A stretch of DNA of 64,000 nucleotides from Kitasatospora sp. MAA4. GTDB taxonomy: Bacteria > Actinomycetota > Actinomycetes > Streptomycetales > Streptomycetaceae. Made by a program: the position numbers and the translations under genes. The notes below the pieces were generated by a model that searched no databases, was not told the origin of the DNA, and worked only from the letters and a program-made list of their open reading frames with translations. This document shows, piece by piece, positions 15,909 through 23,978 of this stretch. The first letter of the stretch is position 1. Each line of letters opens with the position of its first letter. Location of the stretch: the NCBI RefSeq assembly GCF_029893355.1, contig NZ_JARZAI010000009.1, forward strand, positions 1 through 64,000. The letters run 5' to 3'.

Positions 15909-16904
15909 TCAGAGCGCGTGCCGGCGGAGCCAGACGGGCGGCTCCTCGCGGGACAGGCCGAAGCGGGCGTAGTCGTTTTGGACGGTGATCCAGTCCTCGC
16001 CGAAGCGCAGGCCGAGCGCCGTGCGTCCGGCGTTCTCGTCCTCCAGTTGGTACCACTCGACAACCACGACCTCGGTCACCGTTCTGCCGTGGAGGGCACT
16101 GAGCTCTGCCGCGGGCGGGGGCCGCCAGACGACGTTCCGGTACCTGGACCCGGCCGGTGGAGAGATCACGGCGGACGGGTCAATGCTGTTGAACGTGAGA
16201 CACGACTCGTTCGCGTTGTTCCTCTGGTACTCGACCCGTGTGCCGCCGATGTCCAGGATCACCGGGTAGTCGTAGCACCAGCCGTCACCGTCGAGGTCCC
16301 AGGGCGCCCAGATGCGTTCGAGACGCCGCCCCACGAGCTCGCGCAGCACGTGGCCGTGGGCGTCGATCACAGCTTCGGCACCGCTCAGCGGCTGCGGCTG
16401 GTAACCGGGCAGCCCGCAGTCGGGGAAGTCCGTGTGCCGCCAGCGGACCGTCGTGCCCGCGGGCACGACGGGGATCACGGCGGCGGTGACCGGATAGTCG
16501 AACGCCATGGCCACGTCACCAGCTCCCGGCCGCTCCTCGAAGAGGTCGACCGTGAGCGTGGAACCGTGCAGCGTGACGCGGTCGACATCCACGGCGTAAC
16601 CGCCACTGGGCCGCATGCCGAGCCTGGCGACGAGCAGCGATTCCCTGCTCCAGTCGAGCTTTGGCTCCCCCTCGGGGAAGAAACGGACAGTGGACGTCTC
16701 CTGGAACAGCTCCAACTCCTGCCGTGACCGCAGAAGATCCACACCGGGCACTGCGATCAGCGGGTAGGACGGGTAGTAGAAGCCGGCCGCACGCACCGGC
16801 CTGAACGCCAGCTCCACCGTGCCCGGGGCGTCCGGCCCTGGAGATTCCCTGCGCGACGAGGCCCATCTCATGCGGCAGGACGCTAGCGGCTGATGGCTCG
16901 TCAT
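15909..16904 (-). CDS. Hypothetical protein with PrcB_C-like segment
   Basis: A 331-residue protein. ATG 16904 follows GGGAGAGG with 7-base spacing. Residues about 70-150 resemble the PrcB C-terminal (protease-complex subunit) domain: ESLLVARLGMRPSGGYAVDVDRV, then a short strand-rich segment to FDYPVTAAVIPVV. The second half (GHVLRELVGRRLERIWAPWDLDG, then VEWYQLEDENAG) is unassigned. No clear signal peptide. It is the first gene inside the putative island and points back toward the PTH2 gene; the stops are 65 bases apart. Function not assigned. Confidence 0.7.
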   Translation of the reverse strand: MTSHQPLASCRMRWASSRRESPGPDAPGTVELAFRPVRAAGFYYPSYPLIAVPGVDLLRSRQELELFQETSTVRFFPEGEPKLDWSRESLLVARLGMRPSGGYAVDVDRVTLHGSTLTVDLFEERPGAGDVAMAFDYPVTAAVIPVVPAGTTVRWRHTDFPDCGLPGYQPQPLSGAEAVIDAHGHVLRELVGRRLERIWAPWDLDGDGWCYDYPVILDIGGTRVEYQRNNANESCLTFNSIDPSAVISPPAGSRYRNVVWRPPPAAELSALHGRTVTEVVVVEWYQLEDENAGRTALGLRFGEDWITVQNDYARFGLSREEPPVWLRRHAL

Positions 16905-17132
16905 GTCCAGGCCTCTCCCGTCCTGCTTCACTCCCGCAGCCGCCGCACCGAACCCAGCACCGGCGGCGGCTTCCTGACGGTCCCTGCCTCCAGGACCACA
17001 CGCCCACCGGCTTCCCGCAGGTCCGCGCCGTCGTCCTGTCCGAGATCGGCGGCTGGCGCGACGGCGAACCCGGACTCGCGGCACCCCTTGCCCGCTCGGT
17101 GGAGCCCGACAGAGCGAAGGTGCCGCCCGGGC

Positions 17133-17642
17133 TCACCCTTGCCGGGAGGGCGCAGCGGCCAGCCTGCCGAGCAGCGCGATCACGTTGATGCGTGCCGTCT
17201 TGTCGTTCGTCGCCGCCTGGTGGGCGTCGACGATCCGCGTGTCCACGTCCTCGCCCGGCGTGGCAAGGCCCACCCCCAACAGGTCGACGGTGTACGCGAC
17301 GTACCGGGCGTGGTCGGCCGCGGCACTGGCGGCCGCGACGTGGTCGATGCGGGCTGGGTCCGCACTACGGATCAGCGCGGGGGTGAGCGGCGGCCCCAGC
17401 ACATCCGCGATCCACCGCGAGACGGCCTCCCGGGAACAGCCCCGTTCCAACTCGCAGGCCGCCGAGGCGGCAAGCGCCAGGTGGATCAGGAGCAAGCCGA
17501 ACCACCTGGCGGCCTCGTCGGGAGGCGTTCTCACGCCAGCCGGTGGCATCACGGCCTCGTACAGAGCGGCGGTGTCACCGGCCCGTACTGCGGAGACGAC
17601 GGCGGCCACGGCCGTGTTGATGGCATCCTGCTCGCTGGTCAC
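17133..17642 (-). CDS. Hypothetical alpha-helical protein (169 aa)
   Basis: GTG 17642 follows GAGGAG about 11 bases upstream. The product starts MTSEQDAINTAVAAVVSAV and is Ala-rich and predicted helical (ARWFGLLLIHLALAASAACEL, then DHARYVAYTVDLLGVGLATPGED). No domain is recognised. It lies in the smaller segment between sites A and B and is transcribed toward the PrcB_C-like gene, 228 bases away. Confidence 0.6.
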   Translation of the reverse strand: MTSEQDAINTAVAAVVSAVRAGDTAALYEAVMPPAGVRTPPDEAARWFGLLLIHLALAASAACELERGCSREAVSRWIADVLGPPLTPALIRSADPARIDHVAAASAAADHARYVAYTVDLLGVGLATPGEDVDTRIVDAHQAATNDKTARINVIALLGRLAAAPSRQG

Positions 17643-18304
17643 GCCGCCGGTTCTCCTCAAAAGGTCTGTGACGGGACACCAACGTAGCGCTCCCATGGAC
17701 GGATTCGTGCCGCTCCTGCGCGGTTCACTCCCCAGAGGGACACCAGCGGTGCTTGCTCTGGCACGGACGTGTGGGACGGCTGGTATGAATCGGGGGCGCT
17801 CAAGAACCCCAGCCACCGATTTCTGCCAGAACCCTTGCGTACCTGCGGGAGCAGCTTCACTTCGCTGTGACCTCGCTACCTTTGAGGCACGGCTGCGTGC
17901 TCGCCCGACGGTGTCCAGGGGGCAGGCCCGCCAGTACCGGGCGCGTGCTGCGGTTCGGGTGCAGGACCCGGGCACAGGGAGATCGCCCCCGGGCTAACTG
18001 TTGCAGTAGAAGGAGGCGAACGCTACTGCCGCCTCCCGCGCCTACGACGCCCGTGAACGCACCACGCTGACCCCAACACGGCAGGGTAGCGGGTGAGGAG
18101 CGCGCGTTCCCGGCAGTCGCGTGCCTCCGGCGGGTCGTCTTGGAGGGGGTGGGGGACGGCGCTCCCTCTACCGGGCAAGACCGGTAGCTGTCCCCGTGGC
18201 GCAGGCGCGGAGTCCAACCTGAGTAAGTACGGTTGAGAGTGAGGCCGAGGCTGCCGCAGCAGACCCGACATCCAGCTCCGTCAACCGGAGGAAGGACCTC
18301 ACCC
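17643..18304. other. Intergenic region holding the middle att-like site
   Basis: No supported gene. Open frames are short and poorly composed. It contains site B (17949-18070, listed separately) and, before the PRC-barrel gene, a possible promoter segment around 18220-18250. Base composition here is less GC-rich than in neighbouring genes. Confidence 0.5.
17949..18070 (+). other. Putative hybrid att site between two tandem elements (site B)
   Basis: Left half 17949-17992 matches 30613-30656 (43 of 44 bases). Right half 18035-18070 matches 15808-15843 (36 of 36). The 14-base core GAGATCGCCCCCGG is common to sites A, B and C. The distance from core start to right half is 56 bases here and 54 in site A. 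The segment between has diverged and contains inverted GCAGTA/TACTGC and GGAGGCG/CGCCTCC repeats. It is element sequence on both sides, as expected at the junction of two tandemly integrated elements. Confidence 0.6.
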
Positions 18305-18649
18305 GTGAGCCGCGAACTCTGGAGTTACCGCCCGGACTCGAACTACGAACCTGGCCTCAGCTTGACCGGCTACCGGGTCGAGGCCGTCGACGGCCACCTC
18401 GGCAGGATCGACCAGCAGACCGACGAGGTCGGCTCCGCGTACCTCGTGGTCGACACCGGGCCGCGGACCTTCGGTACCCACGTCCTGCTCCCGGCCGGCA
18501 CCATCACCCGCATCGACCGCGACGAACGGACCGTCCACGTCGACCGAACCAAGGACGAGATCAGGCAGTCGCCCCAGTACGACCCGAGCAGGACACCTGG
18601 CGATATCGCCTTCCGCGAGCAGGTTCAGGAGCACTACCGGCGCCAGTAG
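18305..18649 (+). CDS. PRC-barrel domain protein (114 aa)
   Basis: A small cytoplasmic protein with one PRC-barrel fold: LTGYRVEAVDGHLGRIDQQT, then SAYLVVDTGPRTFGTHVLLPAG and ITRIDRDERTVHVDRTKDEI. GTG 18305 is chosen because GGAGGAAGGA lies upstream. Stand-alone PRC-barrel proteins of this type are common in Streptomyces, often near stress genes; the role is undefined. It converges on the helicase gene. Confidence 0.85.
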   Translation: MSRELWSYRPDSNYEPGLSLTGYRVEAVDGHLGRIDQQTDEVGSAYLVVDTGPRTFGTHVLLPAGTITRIDRDERTVHVDRTKDEIRQSPQYDPSRTPGDIAFREQVQEHYRRQ

Positions 18650-18825
18650 CCGCAGACGCATCCGACGGGTGGCTTCGTCGGTGTCAACCGGAACTCCGCT
18701 GGGTGGGCGACGCGCCCCCGAAGCCCCGACATCGGCCAGGCCCGTGCCGCCGCTGAGGTGCGCCTCGGCCGTGACTGCAGGGCGGCCCTGGCCGCCGTCT
18801 GAACGGTGCGGGCCCGGGCGGCGTC

Positions 18826-20349
18826 CTATGCGGCGAGGGCGACGCGCTTGGGTGCTGCGCTGCGGGAGCCGGCGGTGGTCTGCGGGGTGCGGCTGGCGTG
18901 GGCGGGCCGGCTGCGGCGGTTGCGGCTTGCGGAGGTGCTGCGGCGCGGGCGCTCGACGACGGGGTCGGCGATCACGGTGGGGATGCCGGTGGGCACGCGT
19001 GCGCCGGTGATGCGTGCCAGGTCCTCGCCGCCTGCGCTGACCCTGGTGGTGACGGGGGTGATGGCGGCGGTGGTCATCATGCGGGCCATCTCACGGCGCT
19101 GGTTGGGCAGGACCAGGGTGACGACGGTGCCGGACTCGCCGGCCCGGGCGGTGCGCCCGCCGCGGTGCAGGTAGTCCTTGTGGTCGGCCGGCGGGTCCAG
19201 GTTGACGACCAGGTCGAGCCCGTCGACGTGGATGCCGCGGGCGGCGACGTTGGTGGCGATCAGCGCGGTGACCTGGCCGTTGCGGAACTGCTCCAGGGTG
19301 CGGGTGCGCTGCGGCTGGGACTTGCCGCCGTGCAGCGCGGCCGCCTTCACTCCGTTGGCGAGCAGGTCGAGCACGAGGCGGTCCGCGCCGTGCTTGGTGT
19401 CGATGAACATGATCACCCCGCCGTCACGGGAGGCGATATGGGCGATCGTGGCGTTCTTGTCGAAGTTCTGCACGTGCAGCACGTGGTGCTCCATGGTGCT
19501 GACCGCTCCCGCGGACGGGTCCACCGAGTGGGTGACCGGGTCCTTCAGGAAGCGCCGCACCAGCCGGTCGACGTTGCGGTCCAGGGTGGCGGAGAACAGC
19601 ATCGTCTGGCAGCCTTCGGCGACCTGTTCGAGGAGCTCGGTGACCTGCGGCAGGAAGCCCATGTCGGCCATCTGGTCGGCCTCGTCCAGCACCGTGATGC
19701 CGACCCCGTCGAGCTGGCAGTCGCCGCGCTGGATCAGGTCCTTGAGACGGCCGGGGGTGGCCACCACGACCTCCGCCCCGCGGTTCAGGGCCTGGGCCTG
19801 GCGCCCGATCGACATGCCGCCCACCACGGTCGCCATCCGCAGGCGCACCGCGTGGGCGTAGGGGGTGAGCGCCTCGGTGACCTGCTGGGCCAGCTCACGG
19901 GTGGGGACCAGCACCAGCGCGAGCGGCCGACGCGGCTCGGCCTGCTGCCCGGCGGTGCGGGCCAGCACGGCGAGGCCGAACGCGATGGTCTTGCCGGAGC
20001 CGGTGCGGCCTCGTCCGAGGACGTCACGTCCGGCCAGCGAGTTCGGCAGGGTGGCGGCCTGGATCGGGAACGGTGAGGTGACGCCCTGTCGGGTCAGCAC
20101 CGACAGCAGCGCCTTGGGCATGTCCAGTTCGTCGAAGGACTCGACGGCCGGCAGCGCCGGGGTGGTGCTGACCGGCATGGCGAACTCGCCCTGCGGGGAA
20201 GAGTTCTGACGGGCAGTGCGACCGGAGGCGTTCCGGCCGCCGGTGGGCCGGTCGCCGTAGAAGGAGCTGCTGCCGGAGCGGGAGCCGTAGGCGGAGCCGC
20301 CGGAGCGGGAGTTGGAGCTCTGGTACGAGGAGCGACTGGAGCGGTTCAT
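18826..20349 (-). CDS. DEAD-box ATP-dependent RNA helicase
   Basis: A 507-residue RNA-unwinding ATPase. A Ser/Arg/Gly-rich N-terminal tail (about 60 residues) precedes the core: Q motif SPFPIQAATLP, motif I GRTGSGKT, Ia PTRELAQQ, Ib TPGR, II VLDEADQMADMGF, III SAT, V ARGIHVDG and VI HRGGRTARAG. A basic C-terminal tail follows (RRSTSASRNRRSRPAHASRT). ATG 20349 has GAGGAAGG upstream. It lies downstream of a cold-shock gene in the same direction, but a terminator separates them. Likely a cold- or stress-related RNA chaperone. Confidence 0.95.
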   Translation of the reverse strand: MNRSSRSSYQSSNSRSGGSAYGSRSGSSSFYGDRPTGGRNASGRTARQNSSPQGEFAMPVSTTPALPAVESFDELDMPKALLSVLTRQGVTSPFPIQAATLPNSLAGRDVLGRGRTGSGKTIAFGLAVLARTAGQQAEPRRPLALVLVPTRELAQQVTEALTPYAHAVRLRMATVVGGMSIGRQAQALNRGAEVVVATPGRLKDLIQRGDCQLDGVGITVLDEADQMADMGFLPQVTELLEQVAEGCQTMLFSATLDRNVDRLVRRFLKDPVTHSVDPSAGAVSTMEHHVLHVQNFDKNATIAHIASRDGGVIMFIDTKHGADRLVLDLLANGVKAAALHGGKSQPQRTRTLEQFRNGQVTALIATNVAARGIHVDGLDLVVNLDPPADHKDYLHRGGRTARAGESGTVVTLVLPNQRREMARMMTTAAITPVTTRVSAGGEDLARITGARVPTGIPTVIADPVVERPRRSTSASRNRRSRPAHASRTPQTTAGSRSAAPKRVALAA

Positions 20350-20648
20350 GGGGGAGACCTTCCTCAGGGCGGCACGTCACGAGGAAGGCTCCGCAGCGCT
20401 GGGCGCCGGCGGAGACCGCAAGGGAACGGGCCAGAAAGTGTGATGGGCGGGGCGTGGACGGTGGAACCGTGCGGCACGTCACCTGCGGTCGGCGCTCACC
20501 GCGAAGGGCGGGTGCGCGAACCTCGAACCGTGAGATGTCACGGCAGGGCGCCGATCCGGACGCGGCGCTGGGCGTCTCGCGAGGGGATGGCTGCAGTGGC
20601 GAAGCCAGGGGGCCTGAACGGCCGGGGAAGAGAAGTGTGGCGAAATGC
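20350..20648. other. Leader/promoter region of the helicase gene
   Basis: About 300 bases with no supported gene, between the helicase start and the cspA terminator. The length would allow a long 5' UTR, as is common for cold-induced RNA helicases, but no specific structure was identified. Confidence 0.4.
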
Positions 20649-20690
20649 CGAGGGGCCCGCACCGGGCATGTACGCGGTGCGGGCCCCTCG
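20649..20690 (-). terminator. Strong terminator hairpin of the cold-shock gene
   Basis: CGAGGGGCCCGCACCG and CGGTGCGGGCCCCTCG form a 16-bp perfect stem with a 10-base loop, 29 bases past the cold-shock gene stop. Confidence 0.85.
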
Positions 20691-20718
20691 CTGCTAGGCG
20701 GGTGCCATGGCAGTAGAA

Positions 20719-20922
20719 CTACAGCGGACGAATGTTCTCGGCCTGCGGGCCCTTCTGGCCCTGCGTGACGTCGAACTCGACCTTCTGGCCCTCGAGCAGC
20801 TCACGGAAGCCGTTGGCGTTGATGTTCGAGTAGTGGGCGAAGACGTCGGGGCCGCCACCGTCCTGCTCGATGAAGCCGAAGCCCTTTTCCGCGTTGAACC
20901 ACTTCACAGTGCCATTAGCCAT
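20719..20922 (-). CDS. CspA-family cold-shock protein
   Basis: A 67-residue OB-fold nucleic-acid chaperone. It begins [18 protein letters not shown] and carries both RNP motifs (KGFGFI and VFAHYSNI). ATG 20922 is preceded by GAAGGAGATTTCTTT, a strong ribosome site. The long AT-richer leader upstream (to about 21080) is typical for cold-shock genes, whose mRNA leaders control translation. It is followed by a strong terminator. Confidence 0.97.
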   Translation of the reverse strand: MANGTVKWFNAEKGFGFIEQDGGGPDVFAHYSNINANGFRELLEGQKVEFDVTQGQKGPQAENIRPL

Positions 20923-21425
20923 AAAGAAATCTCCTTCAAGGGGCTGTCCGAAGTCCGCACTGTGCGGGCTTCGAGTGCCGCGATGATGACCCACCCGGGG
21001 AAGAGCCGGGAAACAAAAATGCGCCTGCGATACATCAGCAGGCGCACACAAAGTTCATGGGAACCACTACTGCAACTAAGGAGACTCTAGCAGGCTCCGG
21101 CCTTCCGGGGTGGATTATTTCTTCCCCCGTTTCGCCGGCGCCTCCCCGCGGGCCCACCGCTCCCAAGCCGCCAGGAGCGTCAACACGCGCTGTGAACAGG
21201 CTGGTTGACAGCACGGCGCGCTGCCCGGGGCGGCGGCTCCACCGGCAGTGCGACGCGGACGAGCCCGATGTGCGCCGGGCGGACTCCCGCCACCCCGGCC
21301 CCGGGTCAGCCCGATCAGCGGCACTGGCGGTGACGGTGGACGGCACGATTCGAATTCCGACCCGTCCACATTCGAGTGCCGCCAAAAGGGCCCGCTCCCG
21401 CGATTTCCGGCGCATACTCGAAGGA

Positions 21426-21653
21426 ATGACGAAATCAGCAGCAGTTCGCCGGCCCCTGCCCACCAGTCCCTTCAAGGCCCGGGTCCAGGCGCCGCTCAAG
21501 CGGTTCGCCGTGGGCGACCGTGTGACCCACGACAGGTACGGCCTCGGCCGGGCCATCGGCGTCGAAGGCGACAGTGACATCGCCGTACTCGTCGACTTCG
21601 GATCACGGCAGGAGCGCATCACCCAGCCGTACGCCGCGATGTTCAAACTCTGA
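21426..21653 (+). CDS. Small Tudor/PcrA-C-terminal-like domain protein (75 aa)
   Basis: A basic N terminus (MTKSAAVRRPLPTSPFKARV) is followed by FAVGDRVTHDRYGLGRAIGVEG and VDFGSRQERITQPYAAMFKL. This resembles the C-terminal Tudor-like domain of UvrD/PcrA helicases, which binds RNA polymerase; here it stands alone. CATACT ends 7 bases before ATG and the GAAGGA next to the codon is too close to serve as a ribosome site, so a leaderless mRNA is likely. Function inferred only as nucleic-acid or polymerase association. Confidence 0.7.
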   Translation: MTKSAAVRRPLPTSPFKARVQAPLKRFAVGDRVTHDRYGLGRAIGVEGDSDIAVLVDFGSRQERITQPYAAMFKL

Positions 21654-21783
21654 CGTGTCGAACGGGCCCCGCCGGCGCGGTCGAAGCCCGGCCGCGTAGA
21701 CCGGCTACACGCCCGTACGCGTCGCGGTCACTGCCCCGGGGCGGACTTCCGGACCCCGACCGCCGTGTCCTAATCTGGGGATC

Positions 21784-22146
21784 ATGTCGAACCCTGACGG
21801 GCTGCTCGTCGACATCGCCGCGATGGTCGAGTCCGAGCACAGCAACCAGATGTCGTTGACCGTGGTGGTCCCCGGTGCGGTGATCACCGGCAGGCTCGCG
21901 CCGGTGTCCCTGTGGTGGGAGCGGGTGGCGGAGGTCCTCCAGGCCTCGGAGCACCTGAAGCCGTTCGCCGCCCTCTTCGCCCCACCCGCCGACGGCCCGC
22001 CCGGACGGCCGACCCACCTCCACCTCCATCGCGCGAAAATCCTGCAGGGCAACTTCGCGTTGCCGCACACCGGCGGGATGTACCGCATCGCCATCGAGGA
22101 CATCAGCAGCTGGACCATCGGGGACCTCAGTTACTCCGACACCTGA
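21784..22146 (+). CDS. GvpU-like gas-vesicle accessory protein or relative (120 aa)
   Basis: The pattern GLLVDIAAMVESEHSNQMSL, VVVPGAVITGRL, THLHLHRAKILQGN and YRIAIEDISSWTIGDLSY resembles the GvpU family (N-terminal strand pair, then HLxxA...GxLxSVxGFxLG). No other gas-vesicle gene is in the window, so it may be an orphan with another role. TAATCT (21770-21775) ends 8 bases before ATG 21784, again suggesting a leaderless transcript. Family resemblance is moderate. Confidence 0.6.
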   Translation: MSNPDGLLVDIAAMVESEHSNQMSLTVVVPGAVITGRLAPVSLWWERVAEVLQASEHLKPFAALFAPPADGPPGRPTHLHLHRAKILQGNFALPHTGGMYRIAIEDISSWTIGDLSYSDT

Positions 22147-22280
22147 GACGGTGAGTAGGAGGCCGGTTGTCCGCTGCGGGGTTGGAGCCGGGTGGGCGGG
22201 GCAGCCGAGCGCACCGTTACGACCTGGGGCCGTGCTGGTGGTAGTGCCACGGTTGTGCCGACGCCCCCGCCGCGTGTCGA

Positions 22281-22523
22281 CTACGGGGGGCCTGGCCGTC
22301 GGCTGCGGCGAGGGTCGAGCGCGTCGCGCAGCGCGTGCAGGTCGGTGATGGTGACCTGTTCGGGCGTGCGCGCCGGCCGCGTCGTCGGTAGCCCTTCCAC
22401 CGTCGCCTCCCGTCCGTGGTTCCGCTCGTTGTCCTGGGCCGCGGGTGCGGACCGTCCGTTCTGCGGGCCGAAGACTACCTTCCCTTCGAACACCGGAAAA
22501 TCTGTGCTGGCTGGAGTAGACAT
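22281..22523 (-). CDS. Doubtful small hypothetical protein (80 aa)
   Basis: ATG 22523 opens MSTPASTDFPVFEGKVVFGP and ends EQVTITDLHALRDALDPRRS. The first and last thirds look protein-like; codon bias is weaker than in neighbours. No family recognised and no clear ribosome site. It may be a remnant inside the island. Confidence 0.3.
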   Translation of the reverse strand: MSTPASTDFPVFEGKVVFGPQNGRSAPAAQDNERNHGREATVEGLPTTRPARTPEQVTITDLHALRDALDPRRSRRPGPP

Positions 22524-22544
22524 TGGCCAGGGCTGTGGTTAGTG

Positions 22545-22990
22545 TTTCTCTCGTAGACGCAGTCAAGCGGTACCCGCCAGACACGAACTGGCGGGCGGCA
22601 TTGCAGAAGTTCGCAGTTTGGCGCGGCCGTGGAGTTCCGAAGCCAGCGTAGGTGCAGGACGGCAACGGGACTGGCGGCCGGGCCTTGTGGCCCGCAGTGA
22701 TCAGGGGTCACCGACCAGCGCTACCGCGGTAGTTGCAGGTGCAGTACCAGCAGTCGCAGGACGCGGTATCCCAGTGAAGGCGCCAGGCTGCGGGCGCGCG
22801 TGCTGGGAGTTCGGCAGCGGGGTTCCAAGCCAGGGAAAGTGCAGGACGGGCGGCGGGGCTGGCTGTCGAACACGAGGTGGCCCGGGAGGGCCACCGCCAC
22901 AGCGGTACAGGCTAGTTGGCAGTTCAGCAGTACCAGGCAGTTCGCAGTATCTGAAGTTCGCAGTACAACCAGTCCATACAGAGGATGAAC
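22545..22990. repeat. Repeat-rich noncoding segment
   Basis: AGTTCGCAGT occurs at 22608-22617, 22939-22948 and 22955-22964. GCAGTACCAG occurs at 22741-22750 and 22927-22936. A longer imperfect direct repeat is spaced about 188 bases apart (TTCCgAAGCCAG at 22635 and TTCCAAGCCAG at 22823; GTGCAGGACGG at 22652 and 22839). CCCGCCAG/CTGGCGGG forms a small inverted repeat near 22575. No coding frame is convincing. Confidence 0.55.
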
Positions 22991-23179
22991 GGAGGGACAG
23001 AGCGCCATCAGGATCGCCCGGCCCGTGAGCTCTTCACCCGGGCGGACACCGCAGACCCCCTTTGAGTACGAGGACGGTGGTTTCCGGTCACGCATACGCG
23101 ATCCCCGCACATCCCCACCCCTGGGGAGTTGCGGAACAAGGAAGCCGGCCCAGGCCGGTAGATGGTGTTGTTCCCCTTC

Positions 23180-23212
23180 GGGGCCCCGGAGCCGCTACGG
23201 CGCCGGGGCCCC
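23180..23212 (+). promoter_or_regulatory. Hairpin in the leader of the MerR gene
   Basis: GGGGCCCCGG and CCGGGGCCCC form a perfect 10-bp stem enclosing an inner CCG-CTA-CGG mini-stem. It lies 34 bases before the MerR start, so it would form in the mRNA leader. It may act as an attenuator or mark the end of an upstream transcript. Confidence 0.5.
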
Positions 23213-23245
23213 TCGACGCGTTCCCCAGGAACCAAGAGAGGTGCA

Positions 23246-23596
23246 GTGACTACGACGACCGACAGGCCCCACACCCCCGACACCCTCGACGACGACGACT
23301 ACCCCGCCTACACCATGGGCCGCGCCGCCGAGATGACCGGCACCACCGCCGGCTTCCTACGCTCCCTCGGCGAACAGGGCCTCATCACCCCCCTGCGCTC
23401 CGACGGCGGCCATCGCCGCTACTCCCGCTACCAACTGCGCATCGCCATGCGCGCCCGCGACCTCGTCGACCAGGGCACCGCCATCGACGCCGCCTGCCGC
23501 ATCGTCATCCTCGAAGACCAACTCGAAGAAGCCCTGCGCATCAACGAACAACTCCGACGCTCCCGGCACGGCCAGGAACCCGCCGCCGACACCTGA
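23246..23596 (+). CDS. Small MerR-family transcriptional regulator (116 aa)
   Basis: A winged-helix DNA-binding protein: YTMGRAAEMTGTTAGFLRSL, then GLITPLRSDGGHRRYSRYQL, and a C-terminal coiled helix (AACRIVILEDQLEEALRINE). It lacks a ligand domain, as in HspR-like and other short Streptomyces MerR proteins. The GTG at 23246 follows AGAGAGG; upstream frames are rejected because they cross the GC hairpin. A terminator follows, so it is monocistronic. Target unknown. Confidence 0.88.
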   Translation: MTTTTDRPHTPDTLDDDDYPAYTMGRAAEMTGTTAGFLRSLGEQGLITPLRSDGGHRRYSRYQLRIAMRARDLVDQGTAIDAACRIVILEDQLEEALRINEQLRRSRHGQEPAADT

Positions 23597-23623
23597 CCCG
23601 ACAACCCGCCCGGCCAACGACTC

Positions 23624-23658
23624 GGCCTGCGGTGACTGACAGACCCTCACCGCAGGCC
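23624..23658 (+). terminator. Terminator of the MerR gene
   Basis: GGCCTGCGGTGA and TCACCGCAGGCC form a 12-bp perfect stem with an 11-base loop, 28 bases after the MerR stop. Confidence 0.8.
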
Positions 23659-23820
23659 ACCCGAGGAACCCATCGCCAGTCCATGCCCCGGGGTCTGCGG
23701 ATACCAGCCGCGATGAGCGGAACTCCCATCGCGGTAACCGCGGACAGGGTGCGTTCAGGCGGGCAGCAGGAGTGCGGGTGCCACCCCCCCAGGTGTGGCG
23801 GCCAGGGGCAGCGGCCGGGG

Positions 23821-23964
23821 GCAGCCGAGGGCCCGGTCGACTGGAAGGCCCGGGCCGGCGGCGCTATGGCCGGGGTACTCGGCGAGCCGTTCACCCCGGG
23901 CTGGGACGTCTCCGGCGTCGTGGCGGAGGTCGGCTTCGGCGTGACCACCCTCAAGGTCGGTGAT
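23821..23964 (+). pseudogene. Fragment of a zinc-free medium-chain alcohol dehydrogenase / quinone oxidoreductase
   Basis: One frame reads GPVDWKARAGGAMAGVLG, then EPFTPGWDVSGVVAEVG and FGVTTLKVGD. This is the N-terminal part of an NADP-dependent MDR oxidoreductase. It has no start region upstream and stops matching at 23964, 15 bases before the stop of the opposite-strand hydrolase gene. It is a truncated remnant, which points to past rearrangement inside the island. Confidence 0.75.
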
Positions 23965-23978
23965 CAGGATTCCGCCGC

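Noticed and set aside
21784-22146. A gas-vesicle gene cluster
   Set aside because: Only one GvpU-like protein is present; no GvpA, GvpF/L, GvpN or GvpK homologue is nearby.
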